Shown: positions 24,814 through 32,487 of the stretch, in pieces
How positions within the stretch are numbered: position 1 is the stretch's first letter
Layout: the number at the start of each line of letters is the position of its first letter
Translations under genes and position numbers: made by a program
Assembly (NCBI GenBank): GCA_029556615.1
Contig: JAKQDD010000169.1
Span: 1-46,835 of the forward strand
Direction: 5' to 3'
Source: Verrucomicrobiota bacterium
Lineage (GTDB): Bacteria > Verrucomicrobiota > Verrucomicrobiia > Limisphaerales > J093
DNA length: 46,835 nt
Notes under the pieces: generated by a model
The model's input: the letters and a program-made list of their open reading frames with translations, nothing else
Databases searched by the model: none
Told to the model about the DNA's origin: nothing

Positions 24814-25845
24814 TCAGAACCTGCCGCCGAGCTTGACGGGCCTTGCCATCTGCCAGTAGTCGCAGAGGTTTCCTGGAAGTCGGCGGAGGGAGCGGATCGT
24901 TTCGACGGAACCACGGCAACTCGTCCAGCAGTGCCGGCATGGACTGGCTTGGTGCTGCCGGCGCAGACGTTCCACGATATCCGACATTGAGTCCCGCAGG
25001 ATGTTGCCCGCTGGATTCCCCGAGTGATCGATGCAGAAGGTCACGTCCCCCTGGGTGTCGATGTTGCAGAGCAGGCGCCCTGCCTGGCACGGACCGACGC
25101 CCCGGGCGATGGCTTCCGTGAACCGGCCCACGTAACCGCGCAAGGCCACGAAGTGCGGGTGGCGCCGCTTGAGGTCCAGCAATCGCCGGGATACGCCGGC
25201 CGCGGGCGGGCGTTTCGTCATAGGTCCGCGACCGGGGCTGCAGAGCGTCAGCAGGTAGGTGATGCCCATGCCCTCGCACTGCTCGATCAGGGGTTCGGCG
25301 TCGTCGAGATTGTCATCCATGAGCACCGAGATCATGTGGACGCGCTGCTCTGCATGACAGCGGGTGGCGTGGAGGATTTCCAGCGCCTTGAGAGCCTGAT
25401 CAAAGGCGCCGGGAAGACCCCGCTGCGCATCATGTCGCCGGGCACTGGCGTAGTCCACGGAGACACTGATCTCCATCATGCCGGCGGACCACAGGGCGCG
25501 GGCCTTCCCAGGCGTGACCAGGGTGCCGTTAGTGATCAGCACCGGAAAGTGGTGACGCGCCAGCGCGCGGGCGATGGCCTCGAGTTCCGGATGCAACAGG
25601 GGTTCGCCGCCGCCGATGCTGATGATCTGGGGGCCGATTTCGTTGAGCTTGTCGGCCACCGTCCCGGCCTGTTCCACCGACAACCGCGGGCGGTTCGCGT
25701 AAGCGCCGCGCCAGAAATCACAGATCCGGCAGCGGCAGTTGCAGTCGTAGAGAACCTGGAGGTTGACATGAACGATTCTGCCTGCCACGAACGACCACGC
25801 GTAGCGCAGCTTGCGCGCCCAGTGGGTTGTTGGCCGTCGGGTCAT
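24814..25845 (-). CDS. Radical SAM/SPASM-like enzyme, last gene of the lipid operon
   Basis: CNCRCRIC gives the Cys-x3-Cys-x2-Cys cluster motif directly after VHVNLQVLYD, and IISIGGGEPLLHPEL is the SAM-binding strand. The C-terminal third has CQAGRLLCNIDTQGDVTFC, CRHCWTSC and a late Cys, typical of SPASM-type auxiliary clusters. Start: ATG 25845 has GGAG seven bases upstream and begins just before the conserved region (343 residues). A GTG at 25905 overlaps the stop of the membrane protein gene by 4 bases and would add 20 residues; both are plausible. It lies at the 3' end of the operon after two Tes-like enzymes. Function unknown; a modification of the same lipid or of a carrier-bound intermediate is the simplest inference. 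Confidence 0.85.
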   Translation of the reverse strand: MTRRPTTHWARKLRYAWSFVAGRIVHVNLQVLYDCNCRCRICDFWRGAYANRPRLSVEQAGTVADKLNEIGPQIISIGGGEPLLHPELEAIARALARHHFPVLITNGTLVTPGKARALWSAGMMEISVSVDYASARRHDAQRGLPGAFDQALKALEILHATRCHAEQRVHMISVLMDDNLDDAEPLIEQCEGMGITYLLTLCSPGRGPMTKRPPAAGVSRRLLDLKRRHPHFVALRGYVGRFTEAIARGVGPCQAGRLLCNIDTQGDVTFCIDHSGNPAGNILRDSMSDIVERLRRQHQASPCRHCWTSCRGSVETIRSLRRLPGNLCDYWQMARPVKLGGRF

Positions 25846-25901
25846 GCTCGTCTCCAGAACCGCCTTGGGGATTGGCCTCGTTGGTCGACGGCGTTCCGGG
25901 T

Positions 25902-26912
25902 TCACGCCGGCGGTGGGGCGGCGGCGCTGGAGGCCGGGGGTTGCGAAGCAAGGAGGCCATGGCGGAAGATCCGGAGGACGACCACGACACCGAGGACGAA
26001 GAGCAGTTCAGTCCACTCCTCCCACGTGTCAGACCACATCAGGTCGTCGCTGAACATACCGAGCAAGGCCGTGCGCAGCGTGCCGAAACCGAGGGGTCCC
26101 AGACCGGCGGCGAACAGCAGCTTTGACCAGCGTACGGGATCGTCCCGTTTGAACATCAGGGCGAGCCACGACGCGGCGAAACAGAGCAGGGCGAACACCG
26201 GGCAGAGCCGCAACTCGAACCACTGGCTGAGGGCGGTGTGCGAGTAGCAGACGGTCGATCCGAGGACCTCCGAGCTGTAGGACGTCCATCGGAAATCCGC
26301 GGTGAGCGGCAGTAACGCGATCACCGCCGAGGCCGGCACGCTGAAGAGGAAGAGGTTGCGGAAGCCGCACGGTTCGTCCGCGTACTTGATGCAGCGGCGG
26401 CAGAGGGCGAGAGCCGCGCAGCGTTCGTTGGCGGCGCTGAAATGAACCAGGCGGGCGTCCAGGTCTTCCATCACGGCCCACGCGACGAAGGCGAATCCCG
26501 CGACCATGCCGGACTGGTGGGCGTACTCGAGCCCCGCGGAGGTCCCGCGGTAGCCCAGCCAGTTTACCGCGCAGGCCTGTTCCCCCGCCCAGAACCAGAT
26601 CATGCCCCAGCGCAACGCGACGAGATCCGGCTCGGTCCGGCGCCACAACACGATGACCACGCCGAGCGAGAGCAGCAGGTAGAGGGGCTTCACTCCGAAG
26701 GCGGTGACCACGACGATCCACTGATTGAGCAGGGTCATGGGGCGCAACGCGGCGGGGTTGTCCGTGGCGCCTGGCGTGGCGATTGGCGGGGCTTGCGGCG
26801 TGAACCCCAGCCCGCGCTCGGAGGCCATCCAGCCGCCCAGCGCGATCAGACCCAACAACGCCAGCGCGAGCAGGTTCAACGCCAGCCAGGGCTTCCGGGG
26901 AATGGGAGTCAT
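25902..26912 (-). CDS. Polytopic membrane protein of the lipid operon
   Basis: The 336 residues have about eight predicted transmembrane helices (near 11-30, 66-90, 101-120, 134-149, 187-203, 236-254, 265-284, 302-316). A cytosolic-looking loop at 160-185 carries four cysteines (C165, C171, C174, C182 in RCAALALCRRC...DEPC), a possible metal site. Charged or polar residues inside the helices (WAGEQACAVNW, TSYSSEV) suggest an enzyme or a lipid transporter rather than a simple anchor. The start ATG overlaps the stop of the second Tes-like gene by 4 bases and its own stop overlaps a GTG of the last radical SAM gene. I do not recognise the family; its place says it works on, or moves, the product of the pathway. 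Confidence 0.82.
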   Translation of the reverse strand: MTPIPRKPWLALNLLALALLGLIALGGWMASERGLGFTPQAPPIATPGATDNPAALRPMTLLNQWIVVVTAFGVKPLYLLLSLGVVIVLWRRTEPDLVALRWGMIWFWAGEQACAVNWLGYRGTSAGLEYAHQSGMVAGFAFVAWAVMEDLDARLVHFSAANERCAALALCRRCIKYADEPCGFRNLFLFSVPASAVIALLPLTADFRWTSYSSEVLGSTVCYSHTALSQWFELRLCPVFALLCFAASWLALMFKRDDPVRWSKLLFAAGLGPLGFGTLRTALLGMFSDDLMWSDTWEEWTELLFVLGVVVVLRIFRHGLLASQPPASSAAAPPPA

Positions 26913-28276
26913 CGGCAGTTCCTCACACAGACCGGCAGCATCCGTCCATCACGCTGGGGATAGACCTGGCAGCATTTCCTTGCGCGTGACAGATCAAACG
27001 TATCCGGGTCCATGAATTGGTGAATGAAGATGGACTTGACGGCGCGCTCCGCCACGGTCATCGCCTGGTGTGGCGAATAGCCGCCGGCGGTGGCCGAAGC
27101 CAGCAAGTGTCGAATGGCGTTGAGTGCCCGCTGCGAATCCGGCGATAGCGCCGCCGGTCCGGACCACAGTTCATACACGGCATCGGTAATCCGGTCGAAG
27201 CTCTCCGCGTCGGTGCCGAAGAGGGCGCGGTTCTGGATCAGATCCAGGTATCGTCCCGCGTTGACCAGTTGCCGGATGGGCAAATAACGCCGGTTCCCGA
27301 CGTGGAGGTAGAAGGCGAGCGAGAAGCACGCCGGGTGACTGCACGGCAGCGGTGAGAAGTCCTCCGGCGACACCGTGTCCCCGCCGGCGCCTTTGAGGGC
27401 GGCGATCACGTCGGGGATGGTGACCGCGTCGGCGGGCCGTCCGATCACCGCCGCGCGGCCCGCGTAGGCGGCGGGCTGGAACATGGCACTCAGGATGTGA
27501 TCGTGTCGGAAGAGGAGGTCGGCCACCTCGTTGACGCGGTGGTCGTTAACGCCGCGGGCCACGGTGGCGGTCAGCGACATCGGGGTGTTGAGTTCGCTGC
27601 AGAGTGCGATAAGCCGGTGTTTCTCGGCAATCGCCGGCCGCCCGCGCAGAGCCTGGTAAACGTCATCGCTCGCGCCGTCGAACTGCAGCGAGACGATGAC
27701 CCGGCGGTCCGTCAGGAACTGCAGCAACCCGCGGTCCCGGACGAGCACCGAGCCGTTGGTCGAGACGCTCACGCGCAGGATTTCCCTGCGGGCTGCGCAT
27801 TCCTCGATGATCTCGCGGAAGTGCGGATTGAGCGTCGGCTCGCCGCCGGAGAGGTTGAGCACGTCGATCTGGCCTTCGGTGCAGATGAGGTCATCGAGAA
27901 CACGCGCCACGTCGTCGCGGGTCCAGTGGCGGGAGCCGGGATTGGCGACGAGGCAGATGGGGCAATCCCAGTTGCAGTGGTCGGTGATCTCGAGGATGGG
28001 GAGGCAGACGTGCTGCTCGTGATCGGGGCACAAGCCGCAGGAGTCCGGGCAACCCGCTGCGGGTGTGGTGAAGGCGAGCGGCACGGAGGCCTTGCGATGG
28101 AAATGGCCCAGCTTCAGGTAGGCTTGCGCATCCCCATGAACGCGCGCCTGCTGCGGGCCGTGCTCCGGGCATTGCTTGCGCATCCAGACGCAGTTGTCCT
28201 CGATGAGCAGCTGCGCCGGGATCAACCGCCGGCAGGTGCGGCAGGTGGATTGCGTGGTGCTCAGGTAGGTGGTCAT
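26909..28276 (-). CDS. Tes-like radical SAM enzyme 2
   Basis: The 455-residue protein has the layout of the archaeal tetraether synthase (Tes, MJ0619) group: an N-terminal metal-binding knuckle (C12RTC15 ... C36PEH39), a cysteine cluster GCPDSCGLCPDH (C76, C80, C83) with C91, then the SAM-cluster motif CNWDCPIC (C101, 105, 108) and LNLSGGEPTLNPHF. Two further cysteines lie in the tail (CCQVYPQRDGRMLPVC). Tes joins the unactivated ends of two lipid alkyl chains by a radical C-C bond; whether this homologue couples, cyclises or methylates is not known. The ATG overlaps the acyltransferase stop by 4 bases; the frame upstream is open but belongs to that gene's territory. It is a diverged partner of the enzyme at 28836-30245: here the second knuckle pair is Cys-x2-His. 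Confidence 0.87.
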   Translation of the reverse strand: MTTYLSTTQSTCRTCRRLIPAQLLIEDNCVWMRKQCPEHGPQQARVHGDAQAYLKLGHFHRKASVPLAFTTPAAGCPDSCGLCPDHEQHVCLPILEITDHCNWDCPICLVANPGSRHWTRDDVARVLDDLICTEGQIDVLNLSGGEPTLNPHFREIIEECAARREILRVSVSTNGSVLVRDRGLLQFLTDRRVIVSLQFDGASDDVYQALRGRPAIAEKHRLIALCSELNTPMSLTATVARGVNDHRVNEVADLLFRHDHILSAMFQPAAYAGRAAVIGRPADAVTIPDVIAALKGAGGDTVSPEDFSPLPCSHPACFSLAFYLHVGNRRYLPIRQLVNAGRYLDLIQNRALFGTDAESFDRITDAVYELWSGPAALSPDSQRALNAIRHLLASATAGGYSPHQAMTVAERAVKSIFIHQFMDPDTFDLSRARKCCQVYPQRDGRMLPVCVRNCR

Positions 28277-28839
28277 GGGATGCGCGGCAGGATCCGCGCC
28301 GGGTTTCCGACCGCCATCGTGCCGGGGGGCACGTCGCGTCCGACCGCCGCGCCGCCAGCCACCACCGCGCCCTCTCCGATCTCGACGCCATGTCCAATCA
28401 GCGCAAAGCCGCCGATGACCACGCCCCTGCGGAGGATGACGCGACCGGCGCTGAAATAGTCGGGGCCGAATTCGTGGAGCGCGATCTTCGCCCCCACGCC
28501 CACCATGACGTCGTCCTCGATCGTCAGCAGTTGCGGGAACACCGGGTCGATCCAGACGTCGGCGGAGATGAAGACGTGGCGGCCCACCTTCGCGCCGAAC
28601 CCTCGGAGCAAGGCGAGCTTCGGCGCGTTGAACGGCAGTTTCAACACGGTGAGCATCACGGCGGCTTTGCCGTAGAACCAAAGCGCCTTCGGCAGCGCGC
28701 CGTCGCAGGGGCAGAAGCCGGTGGGCCGGGCAGGGTGACGCGTCGGATGCCGGAAGACGCGGTCGGTCGTCCTGCCCGCGAGAAAGTCGCGAAATCCCGC
28801 CGTGCCGGCGGAGTCGGTCCCGGGTTCGGTCCTTTTCAT
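28273..28839 (-). CDS. Left-handed beta-helix (hexapeptide) acyltransferase
   Basis: The 188-residue protein contains hexapeptide repeats: AKVGRHVFISADVWIDP, LTIEDDVMVGVGAKIA, RVILRRGVVIGGFALIG, VEIGEGAVVAGGAAVG and the usual exit VPPGTMAVGNPARILPRI. The candidate catalytic His lies in KIALHEFG. Members transfer acetyl or acyl groups from CoA or ACP. The ATG at 28839 overlaps the Tes-like 1 stop by 4 bases and is preferred to the GTG at 28845. It lies between the two Tes-like genes, so it could load an acyl chain onto a glycerol- or sugar-type acceptor, or acetylate the product. The N-terminal 60 residues are an unrelated basic extension with a CPCDG motif. Confidence 0.88.
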   Translation of the reverse strand: MKRTEPGTDSAGTAGFRDFLAGRTTDRVFRHPTRHPARPTGFCPCDGALPKALWFYGKAAVMLTVLKLPFNAPKLALLRGFGAKVGRHVFISADVWIDPVFPQLLTIEDDVMVGVGAKIALHEFGPDYFSAGRVILRRGVVIGGFALIGHGVEIGEGAVVAGGAAVGRDVPPGTMAVGNPARILPRIP

Positions 28840-30245
28840 GCGCACCAGAACCGCGGGTCGCGCTCGCGGTAGAAGAGATTGTAGACACAGGCCGGGATCA
28901 GCCGGCCCTCCGGGTCCGGCACTTGGTCGGGGCAGACCGTGAGTCGCGCCAGGTCCAGCGTGTCCTCATCCATGTGCGAATGGAGGTAGACGGCGAGGAG
29001 CGACTCCTCCGCGACGGACTGCCGTGCTGCTGACGACAACACCTGCCCGGGAGGGTACATCCGCTCGACGAGGCGCCGCAGCGCGGGCAGCAGGTTCGAG
29101 GTATCGCCATGGGCCCACAGGCGGTCCATCGCGCGGCGGAAGAGCTCCTGTCCCTCCGCGTCCGGTTGCAGGAGATAGCCCAGGCCGAGCATCTGCCGCA
29201 GTTCCTCGATACTGAAGAAGTCGGTCAGTGACCGGTGATGGGTGGTGTCCTTCAGGTAATACGCCACGCTGTAGCAGAAGGGATGCGCGCCGGCGTGTGC
29301 GAAGAAGTCAGCGGCCCGCATCGCGCCGCCGGTCGCCATTTCAATGGCCCGGGCCGCGCCGTCGAGGGGCATGGGGTCGCGCGGTTGGAAGTGCTTCCCG
29401 CCCCTGCCAGTGAAGGTCATCGTCTGGACGGTGACGCTGCGAACGACGGGATGCTGTCGTGCGAGTTCAATCACGTCTCCGATCTCGTCCTCGTTCACGC
29501 CGCGGATCATGACGTTGAGCAGCGTCGTGCCGATGCCGAAGCGTTGCAGGTTGGCCAGTGCCCGGCGTTTGATGTCCACGACGTCCCGGCCGTGAATGGC
29601 GAGGGCCCGGTCGGGGCGGAAGGTGTCGAACGAGAGCACGACGTAGATCCCCAGGTCGGCCAGTGCCTGGCACAGGTCTTCATCGTCGGCCAGACGCAGG
29701 CCGTTCGAGTTCATGGTCACGCGCCCGATCTCCGGCCGCCGGCATTCGTCGAGCAGTTCCGCGATGTGCGGGTGCAGGGTGGGTTCGCCGCCCGTGACAT
29801 TCAGGAGATCAAACGGGCCGGCGCGGGCGATGAGTGTATCGAGCAGGGAGGCGAGTTCCTTGCGGCTCATGAAGTACTTCCGGTCGGGCCGGTTGTAGGT
29901 GAAACAGATCGGGCACTCCATGTTGCACGCGTTCGTCACGGAGAACACGGGCAGATGGCAGGCGTTGGCGTGAAAGCGGCACGGGCCGCAGTCATGGGGG
30001 CAGCCCCGGCGGACGTCACTGCCGGGAATCCGCGCCGGTTTGCAGCGCACGGTCGTTGCCGCTCGATCCAGGTACCATTCCAGCGTATCGGCGATGCGCG
30101 CCCGGTGGGGGCCGCATCGGGGGCAGAGCCGTTCCTGGAACACGGCGCCGTCCTCCTCGATCACGCGGGCCGGCACGAGGGCCCGGCAGTCGCGGCACAT
30201 GCCGGTCACGGTTCCCAGGTAGGTGTAGGGTCGGGAGGGCCTCAT
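28836..30245 (-). CDS. Tes-like radical SAM enzyme 1
   Basis: The 469-residue protein matches the tetraether-synthase-type plan more fully than its paralogue. An N-terminal rubredoxin-like or zinc knuckle (C17RDC20 ... C41PRC44) comes first, then GCPHDCGPCRFH (C82, C86, C89) and C96, then the SAM-cluster motif CNMECPIC (C107, 111, 114) with FTYN, LLNVTGGEPTLHPH and VTMNSNGL. A cysteine-containing tail (TVCPDQVPDPEGRLIPAC ... FWCA) could bind an auxiliary cluster. The Tes family uses several [4Fe-4S] clusters plus a rubredoxin-type iron to link alkyl chains. In this operon the natural substrate would be chains made by the adjacent fatty-acid/polyketide genes. The ATG overlaps the hotdog gene stop by 4 bases. 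Identification rests on motif layout, not on an alignment. Confidence 0.88.
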   Translation of the reverse strand: MRPSRPYTYLGTVTGMCRDCRALVPARVIEEDGAVFQERLCPRCGPHRARIADTLEWYLDRAATTVRCKPARIPGSDVRRGCPHDCGPCRFHANACHLPVFSVTNACNMECPICFTYNRPDRKYFMSRKELASLLDTLIARAGPFDLLNVTGGEPTLHPHIAELLDECRRPEIGRVTMNSNGLRLADDEDLCQALADLGIYVVLSFDTFRPDRALAIHGRDVVDIKRRALANLQRFGIGTTLLNVMIRGVNEDEIGDVIELARQHPVVRSVTVQTMTFTGRGGKHFQPRDPMPLDGAARAIEMATGGAMRAADFFAHAGAHPFCYSVAYYLKDTTHHRSLTDFFSIEELRQMLGLGYLLQPDAEGQELFRRAMDRLWAHGDTSNLLPALRRLVERMYPPGQVLSSAARQSVAEESLLAVYLHSHMDEDTLDLARLTVCPDQVPDPEGRLIPACVYNLFYRERDPRFWCA

Positions 30246-30703
30246 GAAGGGGCAAGGGCTTCCGGTTCGAAGATCTCGGAGAACAACACCCGCAGGTCAT
30301 CGGGGTTCACAAACTCCGCCGCCGGCACGGGCGCTGCCAGACAGCCCGAACCGCTGATGATCAAGCGGTCCGCGCCCCGCCCCTCGCCGGAGAACTCGAA
30401 ACCGTCCTCACGCCGGCGGGTGAGTGTCACGGCCATGCCCAGGCGTTGCCCCGGCACCAGGGCATCGTGGAAGCGCACCTCGGTGATTCGCACGGCCATC
30501 GCCATGGTCCGGAAGTCCGAGGAGAGCACGATGAGCCAGTTGCCGAGTTGAAGGAAGCTCTCGAGCAACAAGGACTCGGGCAGGCGCGGTTCCTGGCCGA
30601 GGGGGTCTCTGAGGCTGTATTCCTCGAACGACACCGCCTTGACTCCGGTGATCCGGCGATAGGGGGACCAGGACGTGATCTTGTCCACGAAACGGAACTT
30701 CAT
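30242..30703 (-). CDS. Hotdog-fold FabZ paralogue lacking the catalytic His
   Basis: The 153 residues line up without gaps with the dehydratase at 35637-36092 over the N-terminal half: MKFRFVDKIT versus MRFFLLDRIT, and LLLESFLQLGNWL versus LILEGMAQLSGLL. The active-site Glu48 is kept, but the His34 of the HFPxxPxxPG motif is Pro here (RDPLGQEPRLPES). Dehydration by the usual His/Glu pair is therefore impossible. It may be a non-catalytic subunit of a heterodimeric dehydratase, a product-binding protein or a thioesterase-like variant. Its start overlaps the upstream reductase stop by one base (TGATG) and its own stop overlaps the Tes-like 1 start by 4. Confidence 0.85.
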   Translation of the reverse strand: MKFRFVDKITSWSPYRRITGVKAVSFEEYSLRDPLGQEPRLPESLLLESFLQLGNWLIVLSSDFRTMAMAVRITEVRFHDALVPGQRLGMAVTLTRRREDGFEFSGEGRGADRLIISGSGCLAAPVPAAEFVNPDDLRVLFSEIFEPEALAPS

Positions 30704-31437
30704 CAGAGTCCTCCATCCACCTGGATGGCCTGCGCGTTGATGTAGCTGGCGCGGTCGCTGGCGAGGAACGCCACCAACTCGGCAACTTCCTCGGGCCTTC
30801 CTGCCCGCCCGGCCGCACAGTGTTGGAGGTAGTCATCCCGCTGCCGGTCAGGGACGTTGCCGCTCACGCCATCCGTCAGCAGGCCCGGCACGACGGCGTT
30901 GACGCGGACATGGTAGCGTGCGAGTTCGCGCGCAAGCGACAAGGTGAAGCCGACCACCGCGCTCTTGGCCGTGGCGTAGTGCACCGGCACTTCGAGCAGG
31001 CGCGCGCCTGCCAGGGACCCGAGATTGACGATGGCGCCGCGCTTGCGCCGGATCATGCCGCGTGCGAACGCTTTTGTGACCAGGAACATGCCCTTGACGT
31101 TCACGTCCATCATCCGGTCCCAATCCTCCTCCTCGATGAGCGCGAAGGGCATGACCTGGGTGATCCCGGCGTTGTTGACGAGGAGGTCGACGGGCCCGAA
31201 CTCGCGCTCGATCTGCTCTGCCAGGCGCGCCGCCGACCCGGCTTCGAGCAAATCCAGGAGGTAAGCCTTCGCCGTGCGTCCCGCCGCGCCCAGCTCCGCT
31301 TCGAGTTGGCGCGCCTTGTCCGTCTGCTGGAGAAACGAGAAGGCGACACGCGCGCCGTGCGCGGCGAGGCATCGGACAATGGCGGCTCCCACCGCACCGG
31401 AGCCGCCGGTGACGACCGCAATTCGGCCTTCAAGCAT
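30703..31437 (-). CDS. 3-oxoacyl-ACP reductase-like SDR, copy 2
   Basis: A classical short-chain dehydrogenase/reductase of 244 residues: NAD(P)-binding TGGSGAVG (10-17), NNAG (88-91), and the catalytic set Ser141, Tyr154 and Lys158 (NLGSLAG ... HYATAK). The tail SYINAQAIQVDGGL is FabG-like. It would reduce the beta-keto group of an ACP-bound chain with NADPH. The start ATG 31437 lies 8 bases inside the end of the acyl carrier protein gene. Why the operon needs two ketoreductases (the other is at 32484-33221) is unclear; they may act on different chain lengths or one may reduce another carbonyl. Confidence 0.88.
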   Translation of the reverse strand: MLEGRIAVVTGGSGAVGAAIVRCLAAHGARVAFSFLQQTDKARQLEAELGAAGRTAKAYLLDLLEAGSAARLAEQIEREFGPVDLLVNNAGITQVMPFALIEEEDWDRMMDVNVKGMFLVTKAFARGMIRRKRGAIVNLGSLAGARLLEVPVHYATAKSAVVGFTLSLARELARYHVRVNAVVPGLLTDGVSGNVPDRQRDDYLQHCAAGRAGRPEEVAELVAFLASDRASYINAQAIQVDGGL

Positions 31438-31843
31438 GGGGCGCTCCGTCTGGTGGTGCCGCCAGTTTGCGGGCGATGAGATTGACGAAGAACGAAACCG
31501 GCAACAGGGCAGGCAAGTCCGCCTTGCGCAGGCCCGGCACGAGCTTGCTGGCGTCCAACTCGGGCATGGCCTTGCGGATCTCGTCGAGCGCCGCCCCGGT
31601 GAGGTATCCGTCCTTCTCATAAGCCCCGTCGGGCAAACGCCGTTGGGCTTCGCGCTCGATTTCATTCGCTTCGATGTGCACGTGGAACGTCTCCTCGATG
31701 AGGAAGCTCAGGTCGAGCAGGTCGATGGACTCCGCGCCCAGATCAGTGACCAGCACGCTCTCGAGGCGGACGCGTTCGGGCGGCACCCCGAGCACGCTGA
31801 CGATTAGCGGCTTCAAGGTGTCGAAGATCTCCTGCTTGGTCAT
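31430..31843 (-). CDS. Elongated acyl carrier protein
   Basis: Residues 1-80 are an acyl carrier protein: MTKQEIFDTLKPLIVSVLGV, then TDLGAESIDLLDLSF with Ser39 as the 4'-phosphopantetheine site (SID rather than the usual SLD), then FLIEETFHVHIEANEIE. The chain runs on to 137 residues, about 55 more than a standard carrier protein, with a mostly helical tail (LTGAALDEIRKAMPEL ... VSFFVNLIARKLAAP). The tail could dock the carrier to the radical SAM or membrane enzymes. It overlaps the nitroreductase stop by 4 bases (ATGA) and the following reductase start by 8. It is the only carrier protein in the operon and should hold the growing chain. Confidence 0.9.
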   Translation of the reverse strand: MTKQEIFDTLKPLIVSVLGVPPERVRLESVLVTDLGAESIDLLDLSFLIEETFHVHIEANEIEREAQRRLPDGAYEKDGYLTGAALDEIRKAMPELDASKLVPGLRKADLPALLPVSFFVNLIARKLAAPPDGAPHA

Positions 31844-32487
31844 GCTGGATTCTCCTCCGTGGGTGGGCGGGACGCGAACTCGACGATGTGCTCGAGGGTC
31901 TTTCTCCGTGGGGGTGGCGGCGTTTCTGCGGGGTAGCCGAGCGCCACCAGGCAGTTCAGTTCGTGGCCGGCCGGCAGCGTCAATTCGGCGGCGAACACCT
32001 CCCGGACCAGCAGCGGCCCGGTCAGCACGCACGTGCCCAGCTCCAGGGCCCGGGCTGCCAGCAGGAGATTCTGAACCGCCATGGCGACGCTGAGCGGTTC
32101 GCCGGAGATCAAGTCCGGGTTCCTGAGGCCGGCCAGCAGAGACGCGGTGATGCGGATGGGCTGTTGGTGCAGGACGACCAGCAGCACCGGCGCGCCCGAG
32201 AAACACGTCGCGTAGGAGGTGAACGCCGCGGCATGGGCGGCGGCGGCTTCCGGCAAGGACTTCAGCATCGGTTCGAGATGCTGGCGGACAGCCTCGGCCA
32301 GGCGGGTGATTCGCGCCGGGTCCTCGATCACGAGGAATCGCCACGGCTGGCGGTTGTGATTCGACGGGGCCCATCGCGCGGCCTCGAACAGGCGGGCGAG
32401 GTCATCGCGGTCGACGGCGCGTCCTGAGAACCGCCGGATGGACCGGCGCGATCGGACCAGCTCCAGCAGATGCTCGTAGTCGCTCAT
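31840..32487 (-). CDS. Nitroreductase-family flavoprotein
   Basis: The 215 residues begin with LLELVRSRRSIRRFSG, the FMN-phosphate-binding start of the family, followed by AARWAPSNHNRQPWRFLVI. Later blocks are AMAVQNLLLAARALELGTCVLTG and LVALGYPAE. Family members use FMN and NAD(P)H for reductions of many substrates, and in natural-product pathways for desaturation or reduction of conjugated systems. No FabI/FabK-type enoyl reductase is in the operon, so this protein is the candidate for any chain saturation; that is inference. Start ATG 32487 overlaps the ketoreductase stop by 4 bases. Confidence 0.88.
   Translation of the reverse strand: MSDYEHLLELVRSRRSIRRFSGRAVDRDDLARLFEAARWAPSNHNRQPWRFLVIEDPARITRLAEAVRQHLEPMLKSLPEAAAAHAAAFTSYATCFSGAPVLLVVLHQQPIRITASLLAGLRNPDLISGEPLSVAMAVQNLLLAARALELGTCVLTGPLLVREVFAAELTLPAGHELNCLVALGYPAETPPPPRRKTLEHIVEFASRPPTEENPA

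Noticed and set aside
26909..30245. Naming the two Tes-like proteins as tetraether synthases
   Set aside because: Only motif layout supports this; bacterial homologues with unknown chemistry exist, so the name is kept as Tes-like.
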